Assembly (NCBI GenBank): GCA_023410475.1
Contig: JAEYPS010000032.1
Span: 248,001-312,000, forward strand
DNA: 64,000 bases
Source of the DNA: Bacillota bacterium
Lineage (GTDB): Bacteria > Bacillota > Clostridia > Christensenellales > SZUA-584
Reading direction: 5' to 3'
Positions 51,644-60,371 of the stretch are shown here, piece by piece. Position 1 is the stretch's first letter. Each line of letters opens with the position of its first letter. The position numbers and the translations under genes were made by a program. The notes under the pieces were generated by a model that saw only the letters and a list, made by a program, of their open reading frames with translations, searched no databases and had not been told where the DNA came from.

Positions 51644-52474
51644 ATGACAATGAGCAGGATAAATGAAGCGTATGAATATTTGAACGGGAGCATCGCGCAC
51701 AAGCCCGAGGTAATGATCGTCCTCGGGAGCGGCCTTGGCAGCTATGCTGAAACGTTCTCTGGGGCTAAGGTCATACAATACAAGGATATTCCCGGATTCC
51801 CGGTGTCGACAGTAGAGGGCCACGCGGGGCAGCTCGTGTTCGGGCAGAAGCACGGAGTCAATATAGCCTGTATGCAGGGGCGTTTCCACTGCTACGAGGG
51901 CTACAGCGCCGCGGAGACGGTTATTCCGCTGCGCGCTTTGATTAAGCTCGGCATAAAGAAGCTGCTTATTACGAACGCGGCGGGAGGCGTAAACACCTCG
52001 TTTCATCCAGGTGATATAATGATAATCGAGGATCATATAAACTTCACGTTTTTAAACCCTCTCGAGGGCGCCAACCTTGACGACTTCGGACCGCGTTTTC
52101 CCGACATGTCATACTCGTATGATAAAAAGCTGATAGCGGCGTTAAAACAGGCCGCCGGTGACAGCGGCATAAATGTAAGGACAGGCGTTTACGCCATGAT
52201 GAAAGGCCCGTCGTTTGAGACTCCGGCCGAGATAAAGGCGCTCAGGCTGCTTGGCGCGGACGCAGTGGGCATGTCGTCCGTCCCCGAGATAATCGCCGCG
52301 TCGCACGCGGGCGTTTCTTCCGCTGCTATATCGTGCATAACGAACATGGCGGCGGGCATACTCGACCAGCCGCTAAATCATCAGGAGGTTATGGAGACCG
52401 GTAAAATAGCGGCGGACAACATCAAAAAGCTCATAGATGGTTTTTTAATGAGCCTTGCGCAGCAACAAGCGTAA
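51644..52474 (+). CDS. punA: Purine nucleoside phosphorylase
   Basis: Trimeric type I PNP of 276 residues that splits inosine and guanosine to base plus ribose 1-phosphate, the substrate of DeoB. Motifs: VMIVLGSGLGSYAE, GQLVFG, QGRFHCYEGYSA, TNAAGGVNTSFHPGDIMII and MSSVPEIIAASHAGV. The ATG used lies after AAAGGGG; the frame opens three codons earlier with a GTG overlapping the deoB stop. Confidence 0.95.
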   Translation: MTMSRINEAYEYLNGSIAHKPEVMIVLGSGLGSYAETFSGAKVIQYKDIPGFPVSTVEGHAGQLVFGQKHGVNIACMQGRFHCYEGYSAAETVIPLRALIKLGIKKLLITNAAGGVNTSFHPGDIMIIEDHINFTFLNPLEGANLDDFGPRFPDMSYSYDKKLIAALKQAAGDSGINVRTGVYAMMKGPSFETPAEIKALRLLGADAVGMSSVPEIIAASHAGVSSAAISCITNMAAGILDQPLNHQEVMETGKIAADNIKKLIDGFLMSLAQQQA

Positions 52475-52610
52475 AACGCAAATAAATTTTTATTTAAGAA
52501 GCCGTGGAGGCTTCTTTTATATTGCGGAATATATAGCAATTGCGCGGGAGAAACTAACATTGCATCCCGAATTATTGGGACGGCGCAAAAAGCAAAAAGG
52601 TGGAGTTAAT

Positions 52611-53753
52611 ATGAAAAAACTCATTGTTTTTGTATCAGCACTCATATTATTATTTTCGTTTACGGTTACGGTATACGCCGAACCACTCGCGACGAAATCA
52701 AAGAGCTACATACTGGTAGACGCGGGGTCGGGTAACGTGCTTATGGAGAAGGACGCGGACGCGCAATACGAATGCGCGAGCCTCGTTAAAGTCATGTCGC
52801 TGCTGTTGTTCTGCGAAGCGGAAAAGAGCGGCAGGCTGTCGCTGTCCGATACGGTCACGATAAGCAGGCACGCGGCTTCGATGGGAGGAACGCAGGTGTT
52901 CCTTGACGCCAATACATCGCATCCCGTTGAAAACCTGTTAAAGGCTGTCACAGTAAACAGCGCCAACGACGCTGCGGTGGCGCTTGCGGAAAAGGTGGCG
53001 GGCAGCGAAGAAGCGTTCGTGGAGATGATGAACAAAAAAGCGGGCGTGCTCGGAGTGTCGCAGAACTTTAAAAACTCGACAGGCCTCGAAGCGCAAGGCC
53101 AGACGATGAGCGCAAGGGACATAGCCGTTATCTGCAGAGAGCTTGTAAAGTTCGACCTGCTGCGCAACTGGAGCAACATCTGGATGGAAAACTACGTGCA
53201 CCCGGACGGCAGGGAGACCGAGATGGTGAACGCGAACAGGCTGATAAAATTCTACGCGGGCTGCGACGGAATATGCACGGGCTCGTCACCTGGCGCGGGC
53301 TACTGCATAGCCGCTACGGCAAAACGCGGGGGAGGAAGGTTCATATATGTGGCTTTGGGCTCTCCCAACAGCTCCGCGAGGTTTGACGAAGCGGGAAAGG
53401 CTTTTGACTACGCGTATGCCGGGTTTACCGCTAAGACTATAGTTACGCAAGGGCAGCAGCTTGCGAAAAATCTTCAGATATCAGGCGGCACATCACCGTA
53501 TGTGAACGTATACGCGCAGGAAGGCTTTTCAGCGCTTATAGAAAAGGGCAAGGAAGCGGCGATCGAAAAGGAACTAGTATTGCTCGATAACGTCGCCGCG
53601 CCTCTAAAAAGCGGAGACGTTGTCGGATACCTTAAGGTGACTATGGACGGAAACGAGATCGGCAGAATAAACGCCGTTGTAAATCAGGACATTGACGTGC
53701 TCGACTTTAAGAACTCGCTGAGGCGGATACTGATGTGGTGGCTGTTCGCCTGA
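52611..53753 (+). CDS. D-alanyl-D-alanine carboxypeptidase-like protein with altered KTG box
   Basis: Serine D,D-peptidase (DacF/PBP5 family, peptidase S11) of 380 residues. Signal peptide 1-23 ends in VYA. The nucleophile motif is SLVK (Ser57, Lys60) and the second motif is SAN (117-119). The third motif, normally KTG, reads CTG: Cys222 replaces the Lys within DGICTGSSPGAGYC. The rest of the region is conserved, so this looks like a real substitution and may change or reduce activity. A PBP5_C beta domain (about 290-350) and a short amphipathic tail LRRILMWWLFA follow. In Bacillus DacF trims the spore cortex. The start was moved 52 codons in, to the ATG after AAAGGTGG. Confidence 0.9.
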   Translation: MKKLIVFVSALILLFSFTVTVYAEPLATKSKSYILVDAGSGNVLMEKDADAQYECASLVKVMSLLLFCEAEKSGRLSLSDTVTISRHAASMGGTQVFLDANTSHPVENLLKAVTVNSANDAAVALAEKVAGSEEAFVEMMNKKAGVLGVSQNFKNSTGLEAQGQTMSARDIAVICRELVKFDLLRNWSNIWMENYVHPDGRETEMVNANRLIKFYAGCDGICTGSSPGAGYCIAATAKRGGGRFIYVALGSPNSSARFDEAGKAFDYAYAGFTAKTIVTQGQQLAKNLQISGGTSPYVNVYAQEGFSALIEKGKEAAIEKELVLLDNVAAPLKSGDVVGYLKVTMDGNEIGRINAVVNQDIDVLDFKNSLRRILMWWLFA

Positions 53754-53784
53754 CAAAAAATGATAACAAATTGGGACATGCGCG

Positions 53785-53813
53785 TTGACACGCATATATG
53801 CCTCCTGTAGAAT
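53785..53813 (+). promoter_or_regulatory. Sigma-A promoter for surE
   Basis: TTGACA, a 17-base spacer and TAGAAT lie 18 bases before the surE start. The -35 sits in the loop of a small ATGCG / CGCAT dyad. Confidence 0.8.
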
Positions 53814-53830
53814 AACTGCTGGGGGTATTT

Positions 53831-54607
53831 ATGCGTATTTTGATTGTTAACGACGACGGCATACACGCAAAAGGAATAAAGACCATAGCGTCAAAGCTCG
53901 CTGAGAAACACGAGGTCACCGTTGTAGCTCCCGACTCGGAGAAGAGCGCGACGGCGCATTCCATAACGATACACAGGCCTCTGAGAGTCTCGAAGGCCGA
54001 GCCAGCCGGGCTCGAAGGCATCCCCTGCTATGTGGTGGACGGCCTTCCCGTAGACTGCGCTAAAATAGGCATAGCTCATATAATGCGCTCAGAAGTTGAC
54101 CTTGTAGTATCGGGCATAAACCACGGCAGCAACATGGGCTCTGATATGCTCTACTCGGGCACGGTGTCCGCTGCGCTCGACGCGATCATCATGGGCTTCC
54201 GCGCCATGGCGGTTTCCATAGCGTCATACTATCCCAAACACCTCGAATCCGCCGCCGGTATAGCATCGAGGCTGATAGACGAAGGGGTGTTTCAGTCTCA
54301 GCCCGACGGAGTGCTGTATAACCTTAACGTGCCCGACGCTCCGCTTGATGATATCAAAGGGCTGCGCGTGACTAGGCAGGGAAGGACTGTTTACAATGAC
54401 GCCGTGGATGTCCGAAGTGACCCCAGAGGCAACGAGTATATCTGGATGGCGGGAGAGCTTGCCGACTGCACTGTCATAGACGATACTGACGTCAGCGTTG
54501 TAAATCAAGGCTACGCTTCCATCACTCCCGTTAAGTACGATCTTACCGATAAAGAGCAGCTTGAAAGCCTTAATTGCATGATCGGTAAAATAAAATTTCA
54601 TTTTTAA
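53831..54607 (+). CDS. surE: 5'/3'-nucleotidase SurE
   Basis: Metal-dependent nucleoside monophosphatase of 258 residues. MRILIVNDDGIHAKGI holds the metal-binding Asp pair, and SGINHGSNMGSDMLYSGTVSAALD the remaining ligands. It may remove phosphate from nucleotides during stress or salvage, next to the deoB-punA salvage genes. A GGGGG run precedes the start. The following regulator gene has its own extended -10 element. Confidence 0.96.
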   Translation: MRILIVNDDGIHAKGIKTIASKLAEKHEVTVVAPDSEKSATAHSITIHRPLRVSKAEPAGLEGIPCYVVDGLPVDCAKIGIAHIMRSEVDLVVSGINHGSNMGSDMLYSGTVSAALDAIIMGFRAMAVSIASYYPKHLESAAGIASRLIDEGVFQSQPDGVLYNLNVPDAPLDDIKGLRVTRQGRTVYNDAVDVRSDPRGNEYIWMAGELADCTVIDDTDVSVVNQGYASITPVKYDLTDKEQLESLNCMIGKIKFHF

Positions 54608-54615
54608 TGAATATA

Positions 54616-54624
54616 TGTTATAAT
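54616..54624 (+). promoter_or_regulatory. Extended -10 promoter element before the RpiR gene
   Basis: TGTTATAAT (TGn plus perfect -10) lies 34 bases before the start. The -35 is weak. Confidence 0.5.
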
Positions 54625-54658
54625 ATACAGTGATTTTTACGTAAAGGGAGGCGAAAAA

Positions 54659-55525
54659 ATGCAAGGCGGGGATATATTAAAAATCATAAAAGAGCAGCAG
54701 AGCACGATGAGCAAAGGGCACCGTGCTATCGCTTCATATATAATAAACCACTACGACAACGCCGCTTTCATCACAGCGTCAAGACTCGGCGATACCGTCG
54801 GGGTCAGTGAATCGACTGTTGTGAGGTTCGCGTGCGCTCTGGGGTTTGAAGGTTATCCCGAGCTTCAGAAAAAGCTGCAGGAGCTGATAAAAAACAGGCT
54901 TACAAACGTACAGAGGATGGGGCTGGCTGCCGACCTTGAAAAGGAGGAACTGGCGCGTTGGTCGCTGCGCACCGATATCACAAGCCTTCGACATGTAAAA
55001 GAGGTGCTCGACTATAAGATGGTACAGAAGGTCGCAGACTCGATACTTTCCGCGAGAAGAGTATACATAATGGGGCTTCGCTCAAGCGAGCCTCTCGCAC
55101 AGTTTTTCTGGTATTACCTCAACTATATCATAGATTCCGCCAGCCTCGTTATCTCGGGCATAGGCGACGTTTTCGGCCAGCTCATGCACGCGACGAAGGA
55201 CGACGCGGTTATAGGCATCAGCTTCCCGAGATATTCGGCTAGGACGGTGGAGGGCGCCGCGTTCGCTAAGAAAAACGGAGCGAAGATAATAGCGATAACC
55301 GACAGCGAGCACGCGCCTCTCGCGAATATTGCGGATGAAACGCTCTTTGTAAGCTCGGATATGAACCTCTTTGTAGACTCGCTCGTCGCGCCTCTGAGCG
55401 TCATAAACACGCTTATACTGCTCGTGGGCATGAGAAGAAAAGACGGGCTTCAGCAAAACTTTGAGAAGCTCGAAGACATCTGGCATAAACACGACGTGTA
55501 TACGGGCAAGGAAGACGGGCAGTGA
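54659..55525 (+). CDS. MurR/RpiR-family transcriptional regulator
   Basis: Regulator of 288 residues. The N-terminal HTH_6 domain shows IIKEQQSTMSKGHRAIASYII and RLGDTVGVSESTVVRFACALGFEGYPELQKKL. The C-terminal SIS (sugar isomerase) domain (about 120-250) shows RRVYIMGLRSSEPLAQFFWYYL, GISFPRYSARTVEGAAFAKK and GAKIIAITDSEHAPL, typical for binding phosphosugars. The target operon is not identified. The stop overlaps the next start (GTGA). Confidence 0.93.
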   Translation: MQGGDILKIIKEQQSTMSKGHRAIASYIINHYDNAAFITASRLGDTVGVSESTVVRFACALGFEGYPELQKKLQELIKNRLTNVQRMGLAADLEKEELARWSLRTDITSLRHVKEVLDYKMVQKVADSILSARRVYIMGLRSSEPLAQFFWYYLNYIIDSASLVISGIGDVFGQLMHATKDDAVIGISFPRYSARTVEGAAFAKKNGAKIIAITDSEHAPLANIADETLFVSSDMNLFVDSLVAPLSVINTLILLVGMRRKDGLQQNFEKLEDIWHKHDVYTGKEDGQ

Positions 55526-56733
55526 AGCGCGTCTGCGTTATTGGAGGCGGGCCAGCCGGTATTATGGCGGCGTACGCCGCCGCGGCAAACGGCCGCAGCG
55601 CCATGCTGTTTGAAAAGAACGAAAAGCTTGGCAAAAAGCTTTATATAACAGGCAAAGGGCGCTGCAATATAACGAACGCCGCGCCCATTGAAGACTTTTT
55701 TGATAACGTCGTCTCGAACGGCGTATTTTTGTACAGCGCGTTTTATACGCTCACCAACAGCCAGCTGATAGAGCTGATGGGAAGGCACGGGCTCGAAACC
55801 AAGACCGAACGCGGAGGACGCGTTTTCCCGGCGTCCGACAAATCGAGCGATGTGATAAAAACGCTTACAAAGGCGCTGGGCGGCGCGGGAGCAGCGTTGC
55901 GGCTTAACTCGAGGATAGAGGGGCTTATTATCGAGGATAATATGGTAAAGGGCGTGGTCTGCGACGCAAAGGACATGCCATTTGACAGCGTTATAATAGC
56001 GACGGGAGGGCTCTCTTACCCTTCGACAGGCTCGACTGGAGACGGCTACAGATTCGCTCTGGAAGCGGGGCACAGCATAACGGAGCCCGCCGCTTCGCTG
56101 GTGGGAGTGGATACAAACGAGGACGTAAGAGAGCTTGCCGGGCTAACGCTCAAAAACGTCTCGCTATCGCTTATTTGCGGCGGCAAGACCGTATACGCCG
56201 AGCAGGGAGAGATGCTGTTTACGCACACCGGTGTCTCGGGCCCGCTAGTGCTGTCCGCGAGCGCGCATATGCAGTCCGGTAAAAACTATGAGCTGTCAGT
56301 CGATCTTAAGCCCGCTCTTGACTATAAAACGCTTGACGCAAGGCTGCTAAGAGATCTCACCGAGAGATCGAACAAGGATCTTGTAAACGTTTTAGGAGGG
56401 CTGCTGCCTTCAAAGCTGATATCGTTTGTTGCCGCGCGCACGGGCATCGACGCTGATAAAAAGGCCCATTCCATTACAAAAGAAGAGAGGGCAAGGCTTG
56501 CAGAAACGCTGAAGTGTCTGAGATTTTGCGTTAAAGGAAAGAGGCCGATTGAAGAGGCCGTGATCACGCGCGGGGGTGTAAATGTTAAAGAAATAGACCC
56601 TTCGACGATGCAAAGCAAGCTCGTTAAAGGCTTGTATTTCGCGGGAGAAGTTATAGATGTCGACGCGCTTACCGGCGGCTATAATCTTCAGATCGCGTTT
56701 TCGACAGGATTTCTTGCGGGTATAAGCTGTTGA
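55522..56733 (+). CDS. FAD-dependent oxidoreductase (HI0933/YhiN/BaiN family)
   Basis: Flavoprotein of 403 residues. KRVCVIGGGPAGIMAAYAAAANG is the FAD-binding Rossmann loop, GKGRCNITNA a family signature, ATGGLSYPSTGSTGDGY the second dinucleotide motif, and GLYFAGEVIDVDALTGGYNLQIAFSTG the C-terminal FAD contact. Family members are common; one branch (BaiN) was proposed to act in bile acid 7-dehydroxylation, but most have no known substrate, so I avoid the bai name. The start is GTG, overlapping the RpiR stop. Confidence 0.9.
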   Translation: MKRVCVIGGGPAGIMAAYAAAANGRSAMLFEKNEKLGKKLYITGKGRCNITNAAPIEDFFDNVVSNGVFLYSAFYTLTNSQLIELMGRHGLETKTERGGRVFPASDKSSDVIKTLTKALGGAGAALRLNSRIEGLIIEDNMVKGVVCDAKDMPFDSVIIATGGLSYPSTGSTGDGYRFALEAGHSITEPAASLVGVDTNEDVRELAGLTLKNVSLSLICGGKTVYAEQGEMLFTHTGVSGPLVLSASAHMQSGKNYELSVDLKPALDYKTLDARLLRDLTERSNKDLVNVLGGLLPSKLISFVAARTGIDADKKAHSITKEERARLAETLKCLRFCVKGKRPIEEAVITRGGVNVKEIDPSTMQSKLVKGLYFAGEVIDVDALTGGYNLQIAFSTGFLAGISC

Positions 56734-56758
56734 CAGAATGAGAAAACTGTGTTATCAT
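56730..56758 (+). promoter_or_regulatory. Sigma-A promoter for infC-rpmI-rplT
   Basis: TTGACA, a 17-base spacer and TATCAT. The -35 overlaps the stop codon of the flavoprotein gene. Confidence 0.85.
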
Positions 56759-56764
56759 CCATTT

Positions 56765-56862
56765 GCTTGAAAGCAGAGACTGCCCGTTTCTCACCTGCCG
56801 GCAAAATGTTAGGCATGGTAAGCACAGCATAGTTTATAACGGGTAGTTGCCCGTTTTTTTGT
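56765..56862 (+). promoter_or_regulatory. Attenuator leader of the infC operon (L20-leader type)
   Basis: The leader ends in an intrinsic terminator AACGGG / CCCGTT followed by seven T (56838-56860). The stretch TGCCCGTTT near 56780 is also complementary to the left arm of this terminator, so two exclusive structures can form. This matches the L20-controlled infC leaders of Firmicutes, in which excess L20 favours termination. Exact family membership needs a covariance model. Confidence 0.75.
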
Positions 56863-56959
56863 TTCAAAAAAACTCATATGGGCAGAACAGGTATAAATAA
56901 CGCGTTATATTTGCGGGGCCTAGCGCCCTGCGCATTAAATAAATATGGAGGTGTTTACC

Positions 56960-57469
56960 ATAGCAACTGAACATCAGATTAACGAGCAGATCAGGGACAG
57001 AAGCGTCAGAGTCGTAGGAGACGACGGCCAGCAGCTGGGCCTGATGTCTGCGCGTGAGGCGATGGAAATTGCGGAACAAAAGGGCCTTGATCTTGTGAAG
57101 ATTTCTCCTAACGCCAATCCGCCGGTATGCAAGATAATGGATTACGGAAAATTCAGGTTCGAGCAGTCCAAAAGGCAGAAAGAGGCGAAGAAGAATCAGA
57201 AGATCATTGAATTGAAAGAGATGAGGCTTTCGGCGACTATAGACAAGCATGACCTTGAGGTAAAGGCTAAGAACGTAAGCAAGTTCTTAAAATCGGGCGA
57301 CAAGGTAAAGGTGTCTATCCGTTTCAGAGGAAGGCAAATGGCGCATACCGAAAACGGCATGCAGGTCATGAAAGAGTTTTTTGCTATGGTTGAAGAAAAC
57401 GGAACGATAGAAAAACAGGCTAAGATCGAAGGAAGAAATATGTTTATGATATTAGCACCAAAGAACTAA
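56960..57469 (+). CDS. infC: Translation initiation factor IF-3
   Basis: IF-3 of 169 residues, which checks the start codon and initiator tRNA on the 30S subunit. The N domain reads HQINEQIRDRSVRVVGDDGQQLG and the C domain KEMRLSATIDKHDLEVKAKNVSKFL. The first ATG of the open frame (56945) is itself part of the ATGGAGGTG ribosome binding site; the best spaced initiator is ATA at 56960, six bases after GGAGGTG, giving the usual N-terminus. infC genes of other bacteria use AUU or AUC for autoregulation, so a non-standard start is expected. rpmI and rplT follow. Confidence 0.93.
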   Translation: MATEHQINEQIRDRSVRVVGDDGQQLGLMSAREAMEIAEQKGLDLVKISPNANPPVCKIMDYGKFRFEQSKRQKEAKKNQKIIELKEMRLSATIDKHDLEVKAKNVSKFLKSGDKVKVSIRFRGRQMAHTENGMQVMKEFFAMVEENGTIEKQAKIEGRNMFMILAPKN

Positions 57470-57488
57470 CGAGGAGGATACAAAAAGG

Positions 57489-57686
57489 ATGCCAAAAATC
57501 AAGACACACCGGGGCGCTGCTAAAAGGTTTTCTCTGACCAAAAGCGGCAAGGTTAAGAGAGCTAAGGCTTACAAGAGCCATCTTCTTAACGCTAAGAGCA
57601 CAAAGAGGAAGAGGAACTTAAGACAGGGTACGTTTGTTGTTGCTGCCGAAGAGAAGAACATCAAGCAGCTGATCCCGTACAAGTAG
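57489..57686 (+). CDS. rpmI: 50S ribosomal protein L35
   Basis: Basic ribosomal protein of 65 residues: PKIKTHRGAAKRFSLTKSGKVKR, then HLLNAKSTKRKRNLR. It lies 20 bases after infC in the conserved infC-rpmI-rplT order. Its ribosome binding site is ACGAGGAGG. Confidence 0.98.
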   Translation: MPKIKTHRGAAKRFSLTKSGKVKRAKAYKSHLLNAKSTKRKRNLRQGTFVVAAEEKNIKQLIPYK

Positions 57687-57708
57687 ACTTACAGGAGGTA
57701 ACGCGAAA

Positions 57709-58068
57709 ATGGCAAGAGTCAAAGGGGCAGTGAACGCCCGTAAAAAGCACAAGAAAGTATTAAAGCAGGCAAAAGGATATTTCGGAGCCAAGTCAAAGCA
57801 GTTCAGAGCAGCGAACCAGGCGGTCATGAAATCTTTAAGGTACGCGTATGTCGGCAGAAGACTCAGGAAAAGGGATTTTCGGAGCCTTTGGATAACGAGG
57901 ATCAACGCCGAAGCAAGGATAAACGGCATGAGCTATTCGCGCCTTATCAGCGGGCTTAAGAAGGCGGGCGTACAGGTAAACAGAAAGATACTGGCGGACA
58001 TGGCCGTTAACGATAAAACCGCTTTTGCAGGTATGGTCAGCGTCGCAAAGGGAAAACTTAATGCTTAG
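57709..58068 (+). CDS. rplT: 50S ribosomal protein L20
   Basis: Ribosomal protein of 119 residues: ARVKGAVNARKKHKKVLKQAKGYFGAKSKQFRAANQAV-type start with conserved RRLRKRDFRSLWITRINA. L20 binds 23S rRNA and, in Firmicutes, represses its own operon through the infC leader seen upstream. A strong terminator follows. Confidence 0.98.
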   Translation: MARVKGAVNARKKHKKVLKQAKGYFGAKSKQFRAANQAVMKSLRYAYVGRRLRKRDFRSLWITRINAEARINGMSYSRLISGLKKAGVQVNRKILADMAVNDKTAFAGMVSVAKGKLNA

Positions 58069-58080
58069 ATCGATTTAACG

Positions 58081-58116
58081 CAAAGGCTTCCGCGGGTCGG
58101 GGGCTTTTGTTTTTTT
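58081..58116 (+). terminator. Terminator after rplT
   Basis: Stem of 11 pairs CAAAGGCTTCC / GGGGGCTTTTG with some G-T pairs, seven-base loop, then seven T. Confidence 0.85.
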
Positions 58117-58142
58117 ACGGGTTTAATACCGCGTTTATCTGT

Positions 58143-58172
58143 TTGACAACATTACCCTTAAGCAATTATAGT
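58143..58172 (+). promoter_or_regulatory. Promoter for the ruvC operon
   Basis: TTGACA, an 18-base spacer and TATAGT, about 48 bases before the ruvC start. Confidence 0.65.
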
Positions 58173-58220
58173 TATAACGGTAAAGTTGATTATTACGTAA
58201 AGGGGTTTGTATCCATATAA

Positions 58221-58715
58221 ATGAAGATACTCGGAATAGACCCGGGGCTCGCGCTGATGGGATACGGCGTTATCAGTACGGTAAACGACAAGGTAACGCT
58301 TCTTGAGTGCGGCACGATAGTTACGGACGCGGGCATGCCGTTCCCGAGGCGTCTCGCGCTGATACACGGCAACATCAGGGAGCTTCTTAAAAAATATGAT
58401 CCCGACTGCGTTGCGTTCGAGGAGCTGTTTTCCGGCAAAAACGTGAAGACGGTAATACAGGTGGCTCAGGCCCGCGGCGCCGCGATGGCGGCAGCGTTCG
58501 GCACGGGGGCGCAGCTCTACGAGTATACGCCCATACAGATAAAACAGGCCGTCGTCGGCTACGGGCGCGCCGACAAAAAGCAGGTGCAGGAGATGGTGAG
58601 GCTGCTTTTGGGGCTCGCAGACGTCATAAGGCCGGACGACGCGGCGGACGCCGTGGCGTGCGCGATATGCCATGCGCACAGCTGCCGGTTTTCTGAAAAC
58701 TTCCGCATAAGATAA
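58221..58715 (+). CDS. ruvC: Holliday junction resolvase RuvC
   Basis: Endodeoxyribonuclease of 164 residues that cuts four-way junctions. Acidic active-site residues are Asp7 (ILGIDPGLALMGYG), Glu in CVAFEELFSGKN, and the Asp pair and His near DDAADAVACAICHAH. The start is the first ATG; the only purine-rich stretch (AAAGGGG) is rather far upstream. It begins the operon ruvC-ruvA-ruvB-queA-tgt. Confidence 0.96.
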   Translation: MKILGIDPGLALMGYGVISTVNDKVTLLECGTIVTDAGMPFPRRLALIHGNIRELLKKYDPDCVAFEELFSGKNVKTVIQVAQARGAAMAAAFGTGAQLYEYTPIQIKQAVVGYGRADKKQVQEMVRLLLGLADVIRPDDAADAVACAICHAHSCRFSENFRIR

Positions 58716-58726
58716 AGGAGTGCTGT

Positions 58727-59311
58727 ATGTACGATTATATAAAGGGTGAGGTCGCGGATACGGGAAAAGACTATGCCGTTATCGAAGCGTACGGTATAGG
58801 ATATCATATAAACACGACCGCTCAGTCGCTTGTGAATATAAAGACAGGCGAGACGGTTAAGCTATATTGCCATTTCGTTGTGCGAGAGGACGCTCATATG
58901 CTGTACGGGTTCTGTACCCCCGAGGAAAGGGAGATGTTCATAAAGCTGACAGGCGTCTCAGGTATAGGCCCAAAAGTCGCGCTGTCGATACTCTGCGCGA
59001 TGAGGGTGGGTGAGCTCGCCGCCGCGGTTATCACTTCGGACGAGAAGGCGTTCGAGAAGATAAGCGGCGTGGGCAAAAAGACCGCGCAGAGGATTATAAT
59101 AGACCTCGCTGGCAAGATATCCGAAGCGGGAGGGGCAGCCATAAGCGACATCGCGCCCGGCGCAGCCGATAAGGAGGCCGAGGCGGTCAGCGCTCTCACA
59201 GCACTCGGGTATAACAGGGCGGAGGCTACGCGCGCGGTATCGTCTGTCAAAAACCTCGCAGACACGGCCGAAGACCTTATACTTATGGCACTAAAGCGCA
59301 TGGGCGCTTAA
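58727..59311 (+). CDS. ruvA: Holliday junction branch migration protein RuvA
   Basis: DNA-binding subunit of 194 residues that holds the Holliday junction flat and recruits RuvB. N-terminal OB fold (MYDYIKGEVADTGKDYAVIEAYGIGYHI), two helix-hairpin-helix motifs (TGVSGIGPKVALSIL and ISGVGKKTAQRIIIDL) and a C-terminal RuvB-binding domain (VSALTALGYNRAEATRAV). The ribosome binding site is AAAGGAG. Confidence 0.97.
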   Translation: MYDYIKGEVADTGKDYAVIEAYGIGYHINTTAQSLVNIKTGETVKLYCHFVVREDAHMLYGFCTPEEREMFIKLTGVSGIGPKVALSILCAMRVGELAAAVITSDEKAFEKISGVGKKTAQRIIIDLAGKISEAGGAAISDIAPGAADKEAEAVSALTALGYNRAEATRAVSSVKNLADTAEDLILMALKRMGA

Positions 59312-59321
59312 AGGAGGACGC

Positions 59322-60371
59322 ATGACGGACGAAAGCAGGATTGTATCGGCTGAGCTTAAAGAGTCGGAGATAGTCACCGATTATACGCTTCGCCCCAAGA
59401 CGCTTGACGAATATATAGGGCAGGAAAAGGCGAAAGAAAACCTTAAAGTCTTCATGGCGGCAGCGAAGAATCGCAACGAGCCGCTCGATCATGTGCTTCT
59501 GTACGGGCCTCCGGGGCTCGGCAAGACGACGCTCGCGTTCATTATCGCGGCCGAGATGGGCGTAAATATACGCGTCACATCAGGGCCCGCCATAGAGCGG
59601 CCGGGAGACCTCGCGTCTATACTTACGAACCTCAACAAGGGCGACGTGCTTTTTATTGACGAGGTGCACAGGCTGACGAGCAGCGTCGAAGAAGTATTGT
59701 ACCCCGCTATGGAAGACTTTTCGCTGGATATAATAATAGGGAAGGGCCCTTCCGCGAGGACTCTTAGGCTCGACCTGCCCAAGTTCACGCTCGTGGGAGC
59801 GACTACGAGGGCGGGTATGCTAACGTCGCCTCTGCGCGACAGGTTCGGCGTTATACACAGGCTTCAGATATACACGCCTGAGGAGCTGTCGCGCATAATA
59901 ACGCGCTCTGCGGGTATACTCGGCGTACCTATAAAAGCCGACGCATCGCTTGAGATAGCGTCACGCTCCAGAGGAACGCCGAGGGTCGCGAACAGGCTCT
60001 TAAAGCGCATACGTGATTTCGCGGAGATAGAGGGAACGGGCGAGATAACGCTCGGCGCGGCGAGGCACGGCCTTGATATGCTCGAGGTCGACGAGATAGG
60101 GCTCGACGGCGTGGACAAAAACATACTCGATACAATTATTCTCAAGTTTGGGGGAGGGCCGGTAGGGCTCGACACGCTCTGCGCTGCGACGAACGAGGAG
60201 CGCGTAACAATAGAGGACGTTTACGAGCCGTATCTCATACAGCTTGGTTTTTTGAACAAGACACCGAGGGGCCGGGTAGCGACAAGGCTCGCTTACGCTC
60301 ATATGGGCTACCCCTGCGGCGACGATACAGGGCAGCTGAAACTCGACATCGGGGCCCCCGAAAAGTCGTGA
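59322..60371 (+). CDS. ruvB: Holliday junction branch migration helicase RuvB
   Basis: AAA+ ATPase motor of 349 residues. LRPKTLDEYIGQEKAKENLKVF opens the protein; Walker A is GPPGLGKTT, Walker B is LFIDEVHRL, sensor 1 is VGATTRAGML. The winged helix at the C-terminus ends RGRVATRLAYAHMG. The last residues (GAPEKS) are encoded by the left arm of a palindromic repeat, and the stop TGA falls in its loop. Confidence 0.97.
   Translation: MTDESRIVSAELKESEIVTDYTLRPKTLDEYIGQEKAKENLKVFMAAAKNRNEPLDHVLLYGPPGLGKTTLAFIIAAEMGVNIRVTSGPAIERPGDLASILTNLNKGDVLFIDEVHRLTSSVEEVLYPAMEDFSLDIIIGKGPSARTLRLDLPKFTLVGATTRAGMLTSPLRDRFGVIHRLQIYTPEELSRIITRSAGILGVPIKADASLEIASRSRGTPRVANRLLKRIRDFAEIEGTGEITLGAARHGLDMLEVDEIGLDGVDKNILDTIILKFGGGPVGLDTLCAATNEERVTIEDVYEPYLIQLGFLNKTPRGRVATRLAYAHMGYPCGDDTGQLKLDIGAPEKS

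Noticed and set aside
56960..57469. infC starting at the ATG at 56945
   Set aside because: That ATG is part of the ATGGAGGTG ribosome binding site and has no site of its own upstream.
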